Assembly: GCA_000349905.1 (NCBI GenBank)
Contig: KB722748.1
Location: 286,875-304,557, forward strand
Source of the DNA: Volvariella volvacea V23
Taxonomy: Eukaryota; Basidiomycota; Agaricomycetes; Agaricales; Pluteaceae
Length of the DNA stretch: 17,683 nt
Reading direction: 5' to 3'
This document shows positions 1-8,487 of the stretch, in pieces. The position numbers were made by a program, and so were the translations under genes. Below the pieces are notes generated by a model. That model ran no database searches, was not told where the DNA came from, and was given only the letters and a program-made list of their open reading frames with translations. How positions within the stretch are numbered: the stretch's first letter is position 1; every line of letters begins with the position of its first letter.

Positions 1-2456
1 GGATCACGCTCTGCAAAGTATATCCATCATCCTTTGTTCATTTGGGGATCGCTTGGTTAGACAAATACTGTGGTATCGAGTAAGACATTACCTACCTGGT
101 CCAATGACCACGTAAAGCACCCCGCTAGGCCACTTTGTTTGGCAAATTTGGCTTTGTCGGCGAGAGACCACGTATCTTAAAGGAGGTGGTCAACGAAATA
201 TTGTGTCAATCATTCGAAGGTCAACTCTCACCGTCATAGGTCACAACTGTTTGTTGAGCAGTGTTGAACAAATACTTGAATGCCGAGTTAAAAGCCAACA
301 ATACAATAACTCCTTAGTTTGCTTACTGGAGTGTCACTGCAATCATCCCAGCCTGTTGTACAAAGTTCAAACAATAGAATTCCTAGATAGATTAAAATGC
401 CTACCCATAGTGAACCCTCCACCCTGACCATAAGTGCCATCTGGCTTTCTCATTAAGGCGCCAGATTTGACCAAGGTTTTGAATGGGATCTGTTGACCCC
501 ACCAAGAGGTGAGATTAGCAGCTGCAAAGTTGGCTTCCTCGATTGGTGCTTCCTTCCCCCTGGGATGAGCACCGTTCAGGAAGTTTAATCCAGTCTCATT
601 TCCGGCGTCTTGTGTTTGCTCCAGGATCAGCATGTCGGATGACGGCATCAGACTGCCTTTCAGGATTGTCTTTGAGCTCCTGGACACGTATCCATACAGA
701 GCAAGGCCAAGGAGCATCTAAGAGAAAGGTTTTGACAAACGAAACACTAGTTACGAATTAAGTACCTTGGATACGGGGAATCCAGCTGTTTTCCACTGCT
801 GTACTGCAGCCTGTGCACTTGCATGGGGCTGAGATGAAGTGCCACATAAATTGCCTGAGGAAGGTATGAGGTGTATTCTGACAGTGTTGTATGTCACAGC
901 GCACCAAGGGGGGCATTGGGACCTGGAGTAGAGGATGTACCCCAAACGTCATAGTTCCTGTCCAAACCTGTTACCGGCAAAAGCAGGTTGAATGAACTCA
1001 AAACATACATAATATTGATAAATGTCATTTGTGTGGCGTAGTCACTGACATCTGTGAGTGGCCTTCCATTGGCACCAATCCAGGGGAGGTGTGGAACAGC
1101 GGCTGAAATGATTGCAGAGGGGCCTATAATAATCATTAGAAGCGGATATAGAGCAGATTGCAATCGCAAACACAGACCCAGGGCAGAGCGCAGCGACTTG
1201 AGCAAGCTCAAGAAATTTGCAGAGTCAGACGCAGAATACGGATTTCCGGCGCCAGGAGAATTGGGATACTCCTATTTTTCATGGTGTAAGTAGGAATGAA
1301 GTATAATAATTGTAGAGTCCTAGATCCTTACCCAGTCGAGGTCAACCCCTATGCCCTTTATTTAATTTTCTCACTGGCGTGACATGAACGGGTCGCTTAC
1401 CGTCTAAGTCATAGTTTGTGACAACATTTACAAGAGCGCTTGTGAATGCGTTCCTTTTGGCAGCAGTTGATACGGCAGAGCTGAAGTGGTAGCTTCCTCC
1501 CCAGCCACCTGAACATCTTAAGGATACAGCATATTTGAGTGCATACTATGAATGCTCACCAATAGATAACACGACTTTGGAGCCCTTTCCGCTGTTCCTC
1601 GCACTTGTAACTAATCTCCTTAGCACAGACTGCCCGTCGTAATCCCATTCAATCCCGCCAGAGGCGGTAGGCATAACAAACGCTTTAGAACAATAAGATC
1701 AATAACCACTAAAAAGGATCTAGTACCTACCATAGAAAAGGATATCAAACTTGGAGAAATCGATTTTTTCCGGAGGATTAGTGCTGATGCTCCAATCTAG
1801 AAAATAAACATAAGGCATGTTTGTGACCATGTTATAGGCGACTTACTGGTGTAATAAGCTGCTGAGATCTTGCTTGAGGCACTAATGTTAACCTCTACAT
1901 TCTCGTTGTTCAAGTCGTCTAGATCATGCTGAATTTGCTTTCCTAATTGAAGTGCAGCTTTTCGCGAAAGCGTCGATGGTAACGCATCCTCAAGGTTGAA
2001 TCTTGTCCCCGCTTGCGGGGTATCCTGAGACAGGAAAGTGATGAGTTCCGAGGAATCCTTGTACTGCGGGGATTGCACAAGGTCATTGAGATATTTGGTG
2101 AGCCCAGTCTTGCGTTCAGCTATAAGTGCATCGTCGACCCAGGCTGCAGGAAGGAAAGTCGTCACGAGTAAGCGCTTGGGGGGTAGCTGAAATTCGTCCC
2201 CCAGTGTAGCTAAGAAATGCGTTATTTTGAACGGGTATGAAAGGAACCTGACTGGACTACTGACTGTGTAGTTCAATAAACTGAGAGGTCGTCAAGTCAG
2301 TCCTAGGTAGACGATCGCAAGGAAGTAAATAACCTCAGAATATCTTCTGTTCACGACGGTCTGTTTCCCATCACGGTCCACCCGGATCGAGTAAAGAACG
2401 TGGGGGCGGGGTAGGGAAGCGGTTGTATGATTGATAATGGTGATGAGAGGAGCCAT
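1..2456 (-). CDS. PX domain-GH18 chitinase fusion protein, 3' end cut by window edge
   Basis: Exons (minus strand): 2456-2334, 2280-2265, 2209-1847, 1796-1731, 1682-1560, 1508-1401, 1348-1332, 1271-1178, 1123-1009, 957-905, 854-766, 717-405, 352-327, 274-232, 175-96, 31-1 (partial). All phases close, giving 553 residues before the edge. Residues ~15-110 form a PX domain: RRYSEF (R37-F42), the proline-rich LPPKR loop (55-59) and a basic helix at IAERK (76-80). PX domains bind phosphoinositides, usually PI3P, on endosomal or vacuolar membranes. From ~160 a GH18 chitinase begins (SAAYYTN). It has SIGGWGG (229-235), the catalytic DGVDLDWE (D266, D269, D271, acid E273), MNYDVW (342-347) and the C-terminal WSLDQDDG. 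GH18 enzymes cleave chitin beta-1,4 bonds. There is no signal peptide and no internal Met at the junction, so the product is predicted to be cytosolic or membrane-apposed. The stop codon should lie just outside the window. Each domain is certain; a single fused transcript is inferred from the continuous frame. Confidence 0.9.
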
Positions 2457-3245
2457 GCTGGCAAGGAATCAGAAAAAGAGATGTGGTCCTGCTATAATAT
2501 ATACGGCTGGGATAGACCCTTTCGACCACGTCGACAGCACTCCATCAGAGTCCGAAAGTAGCCCTGCCACGCTTACTATGGCCAGCCCGCGAAACAAGCC
2601 ACATGATGTCTAAATGATCCATCAACCTCCCATGAGAAGTAATGTGGGGATGACAAGACGAGCTTCTGTGCTTCTCTTCGACGGTAAGAGATAGCCCGTG
2701 GCAAGCCCACGTGACAGGTAGGAGACGAGAGAGCACCCATGCGGCAGAAAAGCAGAGATGGAAGGGCGAAAGAAATGTCGGATGCTGGCGTCGCAGACCG
2801 AAACCGGGGTGAATGGGGGTGAGCATAGCTAGCAGACTAGGCAAGACTCAGAAACAGAACGCCCGTCTTTATGCCCCATGCCACCGCATACTTTAGCGGC
2901 CAAGCGTTCAAGGGTTCGGGTGTGTTGGTGGATTAAGTTTGTTCGACATCAACACGCATGATATATTGAAGTGCCTAGCGAGGCCGAAATTTAGGCAAAA
3001 TCGTGGTACGATTACTGGAGAGATTGGGGTGATGATATCCCGGGGGTTGGGTAAGTATAAAGTCAAATAAAGTCGACGAGCAGCCACTTAGTGAGTGTGT
3101 GCCTGTATTTGTTGGTTAGTGGCGTGGATGCTATTGCTAATCTTGTCACGGCCTTGATCCTTCTTGCTGGTCAGCGGGCTCGGCGTCAAGCAAGAGTCGT
3201 CCTACATTCAGCCTTGAGTCACCACTTCCGTCGATATACTTCCTT
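2457..3245. other. Divergent intergenic/promoter region between the PX-chitinase gene and PAN3
   Basis: These 789 bp separate two divergent start codons and hold no convincing gene. Short open frames here resemble nothing and lack codon structure. Possible core promoter elements are a TATATAT run at about 2496-2503, on the minus strand 40-47 bp upstream of the chitinase ATG, and TATAAA at 3056-3061, 185 bp upstream of the PAN3 ATG. Both are motif matches only; no start site can be fixed. Confidence 0.45.
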
Positions 3246-6011
3246 ATGGCACTTGCACGTCCTCATTCAAATGCAGTAAAGATCGTCGATCCGAACACCC
3301 AAGAGGAGCAGAAACTTCCTCCTCGCAAAGGTGACGCTTTATTCCCGTAATAACTAGATCGCTAGGGCTGATGCAACTGAAGATTCCGTACAAAGGCAAT
3401 GCAGAAATATTATGATATATGGGCAAGCTATATCTCATTCTCACCTCCATCTTTGTTTCGCCAACCTGGCACTGGTTCTAGATCCTGTAAATATCAGGAT
3501 AAGGGCTGTCAGTACTACCACCCACCGGTATGCACCCAACCCAACATGTATCACTCCACATTTCAGTTGATTGAGCTTTAGGCACCGGACGCCCCACCCA
3601 CTCCGTGTGTTGAGATTCACATGCTCTCCTCGTGTGACTAAAATCCTTCAGGCCACGCACATCTTCGTCTACAACTGCTCTTAGTGCCCAAGCAGTGAAT
3701 GCACCTGAATTTGTTCCAAAATCTGCCACGAGCTATCTTACCATGAGCACAACCTCCCCTGTGCCGGCCACAACAGAGCAGTCGCTCGCCATTGCGTCGT
3801 AAGAACTGCAGCTACAATGCTAGGCAGATAACTTCACCTATTGCGCGCAGCCCAACTTCACCATCTCCTCCCTCTCAAATGGAATACACAGGCTATCAAG
3901 CAGGAGAATTATATGGGGAGTATTTGAGCCAGAATGACACCGCGATCGGCGCGCTGACAACACAAGCGAGCGGAATGGGTGATGTTAGTTTTAAATTTTG
4001 GGAGTTCCTATTGGGGGTTAATGTATTTTGGACACAGCTCGGTCAACATTATTCTCATGACGCATATTCTGCCTATCCCGGCCAATATGAAACGCATCTA
4101 GACCCAACCTTCTACACGCTACCTTCTCAAGTTTTTGTGCGACAACCTGTGCGTGACAGAGAACCAGCATGAACTTAGTGCTAAATAGTCGGATTAGCTC
4201 AATTACCACCTCTATGCTGTGGCAATGCCGCCTGCATTCATCTCCTCAAATAGTGATACTCACTTTGTCCCCCCAACCAATGACCTACATACGACACTTC
4301 AAAAGCGCAGCGAGGCAATTCATCAGACCCCACCGGAAGGCGATTATTCATCCAGCTGGCCAAAGACTATTGCTGATAGAAGTTTCAGGTCTTAGTCTGC
4401 CTGATGAAACTCAGGGTTATCATTCGCTTCTACCACTGGACTCCTCCAAAGAACAGGGGAGATATACGGAAGGTATCAAATCCACAGCTGTTTATCGGGC
4501 TATCTGCACGATAGATGGTGCTCCATATGCTCTTCGTCGTGCTGAAGGTGCGTCGCGGGATACCACCACGTGTAGAGTTTCCTCAACATTGCACAGGGGT
4601 TCGCCTCTCTAGCCATGCAGCGTTCGAACCGGTAGAGAAATGGGTCAAAATACGGCACCCAGGAATCATAGCTTTAAAGGAGGCTTTCACCACTCGGGGC
4701 TTCAAGGACGATTGTGAGCATAAGTTTGCTTATTCAGGAATGATTATTCTTAACCGCTAATAGCTCTGGTTCTTGTATATGCATATCACGCTAACGCAAA
4801 AACTCTGCAGGAGGTCTATAAAAGAGGACCAAACATAGACTCCAAGCAAGCACAATTTCCGCTGACTCCTGTTCCGGAAAGAACTCTGTGGTCTTACATC
4901 GTTCAGATTGCCACGGCTATAAAGCAGGTTCACGATGCTGGCCTGGCAGTAAAGATATTAGATGTGTCAAAAATTGTGCTTACCGGCCAAAATCGGTGAG
5001 TCTCGTCCTTCTCTAGACTCCTATTGTTAATTTTGTCTGGTAGCGTCCGTTTAAGTGCTTGTGGCTTCGCTGATATGTATCCGAGTTACGAGCACACGGG
5101 GGCTTTGAACGAGCAGCAGCAAGGTGATCTGCTTAGCTTTGGCCGTGTAATACTGCATTTGGCAGGGGCACCATTTATCCCTCGACCCCATAACCAGGCT
5201 AGTCAGCATAGTCCTGCTGTTCAACAAGGTATCGACCTTGTCTATCGCACGTATGGGCAAGAAATGAAGTCAGTTGTAAGCTTCTTGCTTGATAAGAAGC
5301 AACACAAAAAGGTAAGGCATCATCGACGTCCGCGCATTCTAACTTGAACGCTTTTGCAGAACATTGATACATTTCTGGACCACCTGAAAGGGCGTCTGGT
5401 AATCGAATTTGGGGAAGCACTCACGTAAGTTCTGCATAGCATTTAAGGTATGTCGTTTATCGATGAAAATAGGGCTACCGACCACCTGGAAAATGAGCTT
5501 TTGAGCGCGCTTGAGAATGCCCGTCTAGTTCGTTTACTGTGTAAATTCGGTTTTATAAATGAACGACCGGAGTAGGTGATATTGACCCTTAGATTACCAC
5601 CGCTGATATGTTTACTAGATTTGCTCGGGATGTGCGATGGTCGGAGACGGGTGACCGATATATTATCAAGCTATTTCGCGACTACGTTTTTCATCAGGTT
5701 GACGAGAATGGAAACCCAAATCTCAACCTGTCTCACGTCTTGGCCTGTCTCAATAAGGTTACTTCCTCTTCCCAGGCTACTGAATGTCTGTACTCATTCA
5801 AATAGCTCGATGCAGGGACGGATGAAAAAGTTATGCTAGTCTCTAGGGACGAACAAAGTTGTTTAGTTGTAAGTTATAAGGAGATTAAGCAGTGCATAAA
5901 TTCAGCGTTCAGGTGGGTCACTTCCTCCATTGTGATTGCTCCATGTACTCACATGTTCTCAGTGAGTTGTCTCAACCACCAATGTCAAATATCGGGCATA
6001 GATATCGATGA
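3246..6011 (+). CDS. PAN3: PAN2-PAN3 deadenylation complex subunit PAN3
   Basis: Exons: 3246-3330, 3383-3422, 3482-3527, 3582-3604, 3652-3798, 3851-3983, 4038-4130, 4198-4339, 4389-4547, 4597-4713, 4764-4995, 5044-5311, 5360-5424, 5473-5571, 5619-5757, 5806-5912, 5963-6011. They sum to 647 codons plus TGA, normal for fungal PAN3. PAN3 dimerises, binds poly(A) and poly(A)-binding protein, and recruits the PAN2 exonuclease to trim mRNA tails in the cytoplasm. Visible parts: a CCCH zinc finger (C35, C44, C51, H55); a PAM2 motif at 75-88 ([14 protein letters not shown]) for binding the PABP MLLE domain; LNYHLY in the linker; a pseudokinase from ~237 (GYHSLLPLD). In the pseudokinase the beta3 lysine is replaced in YALRR (283-287), HRD is lost ([10 protein letters not shown]) and DFG is replaced by CGFAD (412-416). 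The C-terminal knob includes [16 protein letters not shown] and [13 protein letters not shown]. Two introns (3423-3481 and 4340-4388) use GC donors. The intron at 3984-4037 is 54 nt and open in frame, so it could be retained. Confidence 0.96.
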
Positions 6012-7122
6012 TATTGTATGAGGACTTTTGTTGTAGGTATACCATAATCACAGAAATTTCCTATACAGGAAAATGCAATAATGTACTGATCACCGCAGTC
6101 CCAATACCCTTTCCACAGTTGCTGCGATTCAATAGGCCAGGCAATGACACATGCAAAATGCTCTGAATAGTTCAATTATACAATATTATTGCTATCAGAA
6201 TTGTTATGATAGTTAGAGGCACAGAGTTATTAGGCTAAGCTTGTACTTGACATGAGCAATTCTCTTTCTATCAACTCATTGCTCCATACAACACTTTCTT
6301 GTATAGCCAGAGCAGGTTGCTGCAGTTCATGAGTTTATGGCTGGTGCAAGTCAAAAGGAATATGTATGGTATTATCAAGGATCAGATGCAAATGTTAATT
6401 GGCAGATAGTGCATTAAAAAATACAGGTCTTTTGTCTCTTAGTGTAGGAAAAGTCAACCAAATCAAAATAGATGACTTCTATAATGCTAGTACTTATGAA
6501 ACATGCCAGTGTAACACAATTTTCTCCAAAAATGACAAGGTGTTTATTGGAGCATAATATGGCAAAATCAACATAAGTAAAGAACAAACTGTATGTAGTC
6601 TGAATAGATGATAGTACTTTCTCAAGTGGCCAAACTTGAGACAAACTGGTGAACTGAGAAGAAAGAGTTGATGGATGATCAAGTAATAAGAGCATATTAA
6701 CATCACATGCAAACACAATACAATGCAGTACATCAGTCCCAAAAGGAAAGAGTAAGATAATGAAATTATATAACACTAGTACAAGACCCTTAATCCATAA
6801 ATAGGTACAATTTATTATTATTATTTTTTATTAAATAAGATATATGTAAAATAGGAGAAATATAGTGTTTTCAATATGAGTGTAGTTTGATAGCAACAAG
6901 TGAAGCAAAAAGGCAAATGTGCTGAATTAGAAAGGTGCTCAAATGGTAATTGATGCAGAAACACTGATATATGTGATTGAATGTCCATTCAAGTACTGCC
7001 AAAGTATTAAGATACATATTATGCACTATATGAATCACTAGGTACATGTATTTTGTTGGGAATAAGCTCTGAGCATAGTGATTCTTGGGGTGCTGTATAG
7101 AAAACACCTACAGTACAAACTA

Positions 7123-7157
7123 GTACAAATTGTCACACTTCAGTGTGACTACTGTAC
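7123..7157. repeat. Imperfect inverted repeat (hairpin)
   Basis: GTCACAC at 7132-7138 and GTGTGAC at 7143-7149 form a perfect 7-bp stem with a 4-nt loop (TTCA). An outer pair, GTACA (7123-7127) and TGTAC (7153-7157), can extend it across a small internal loop. It sits near the downstream edge of the AT-rich block. Its role is unknown; it could be a protein-binding palindrome or the trace of an inserted element. Confidence 0.5.
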
Positions 7158-7374
7158 GAAGGAGCTGTATTTGGTAATTTTGACCGTCCCCGCATAAACC
7201 ACGTTTTATTAAGGCATTTACTGATTACTTGGTGCTCGAAATTTTTTCGTAGGTCCTTTATAGCCATTGCATCAATGGAACAGTGAGTTTTTGTCAAGGC
7301 GTGCAATTTTTGGCAAGAAAAAAAATTAAACAAATTTCGGCGTACATAGGACTGGTTATACTGTATGAGAATTA

Positions 7375-7395
7375 TTATGTAAGAATGTTACATAA
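7375..7395. promoter_or_regulatory. Perfect 8-bp palindrome upstream of TFIIE beta
   Basis: TTATGTAA (7375-7382), a 5-bp spacer GAATG, then TTACATAA (7388-7395) form a perfect inverted repeat ending 48 bp before the predicted ATG. Each arm resembles the half-palindromic TTAYRTAA sites bound by some bZIP factors. Binding is inference. It could equally be a stem in the 5' leader or lie inside an unseen intron. Confidence 0.35.
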
Positions 7396-7443
7396 CCAAC
7401 ACTGTTGCCGCTGTCTGGGTTGCACTCCACTTTACCACCATTG

Positions 7444-8380
7444 ATGAGTCGGCGCAACCCAGATGTCGTCTATTCGCAACCAGCAGATACAGGGACGGGT
7501 ACAAATGTCAACACACAACTATTCTATATTATAGACCATCTTAAAGTGAGAATTTTTGTTGGTTGAAGCAGAAACACAAGTTCAGTGTCTCTCAGAAACA
7601 CCAAAATCCTGCGCGTTTGCAAGACATTGCCATAATTACGAACACACCACTGGACACAGACGCAGTTCTGTTTGAGAAATTTAAGTCTCATGAGCGCATT
7701 GTGCACGATCCGAAAACGGATTTGTATTCTTATCGAGTTAGTCTTGACGAGATTACGGGTGGAATACTCATATACGTACTTTCAACAGCATGATTACACA
7801 TTCAATAGCAAGGCCTCGTTATTGACAGAAATCCAACGACAGACACAGAAGGGTGGGGGAATGTCAGTGCGTCAGCTAAAAGAAATCTGGAAGGATGCCC
7901 CTGCTGCGATAGAAGAGCTCGAAAAAGAGGGAGATGTGCTCGTCACAAGGACTGCCAAAGATGGCCAGCTAAAGTTTGTTTTCTGGAATGAAATCAAACC
8001 AACAGAGGACATGGGTGGCATGGCTGTGGAAAAAGGTAAACGTCCCCATTCTATACTACTGGTGTTCTTGATCACTCTGTTAAAGAGTTCGTGGATTTGT
8101 GGCACGAGCTGAAGGTGCCTAACGACGTGGATTTACTGAGGCAATTGGCCTCCGGTGGGTCGTCACATTCGCTATTCATACATGGTCTTTATACTTAATG
8201 CCTTGACTAGACGGTCTACAGGCCGCCGTTTCGGAGACTGTTGCTCCCAAGGTGCCTGCTGTGACCAAAAAGAAGGGCAAGAAAGGCGGTCCTCCTCGTC
8301 CAAGGGCTATTCGCCTCACAAATACCCACCTAAAGGGAGAGATCGACTTGACAAAGGACTACGTACCACCTACTAAATGA
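7444..8380 (+). CDS. TFA2: Transcription initiation factor IIE beta subunit (TFA2-like)
   Basis: Exons: 7444-7545, 7596-7736, 7789-8035, 8086-8154, 8211-8380, giving 242 residues and a TGA. TFIIE beta pairs with TFIIE alpha in the RNA polymerase II pre-initiation complex, recruits TFIIH and helps open promoter DNA in the nucleus. Two tandem winged-helix regions are visible: the first around residues 20-85 (RLQDIAIITNTPLDTD, then DPKTDLYSYRHDYTFNSK), the second around 85-170 (LLTEIQRQTQKGGG, APAAIEELEKEGDVLVTRT, then VFWNEIKP). The tail has a basic stretch (TKKKGKKGG) and the conserved end RLTNTHLKGEIDL. The start is the first in-frame ATG before VVYSQPADTGTG. Fungal relatives, as I recall them, carry several dozen more N-terminal residues, so further 5' exons may exist upstream. 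The gene converges on the amidohydrolase with 107 bp between stop codons. Confidence 0.9.
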
Positions 8381-8487
8381 TCCGGCGATGGATATCTTCA
8401 TTTTGCTGGTACGAGCTTTGTTTATGTTACTGAAATTACATTCTGCAGTACACGACGAGGGTACAATCACGCTGGTTTTCGTGAAAA

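Larger units (their letters stand above)
6012..7443. other. AT-rich intergenic block without recognisable gene
   Basis: About 1.4 kb between the PAN3 stop and the first supportable TFIIE-beta codon is markedly more AT-rich than its surroundings, with runs of T/A such as around 6811-6850. I find no conserved protein, tRNA or terminal repeats. The longest open frame (minus strand, 6776-6414, 120 aa, rich in F, L and S) looks like chance in AT-rich DNA. A short plus-strand open stretch at about 6319-6417 (reading EFMAGASQKEYVWYYQG) is also unassigned. The block could be an old insertion, a relic element, or the 3' UTR of PAN3 plus the TFIIE-beta promoter and missing 5' exons. Confidence 0.5.

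Noticed and set aside
3091..3279. 62-aa plus-strand frame upstream of PAN3
   Set aside because: It overlaps the PAN3 start codon in another frame, resembles no protein, and lies in the expected 5' leader or promoter.
3478..3729. 83-aa minus-strand frame starting [11 protein letters not shown]
   Set aside because: It is the reverse of the PAN3 zinc finger and PAM2 exons, which are firmly supported on the plus strand.
6414..6776. 120-aa minus-strand open frame in the AT-rich block
   Set aside because: Composition (F, L, S, Y-rich) is what AT-rich random DNA gives. A second overlapping frame is open across most of the same interval, and no motif or splice context supports either.
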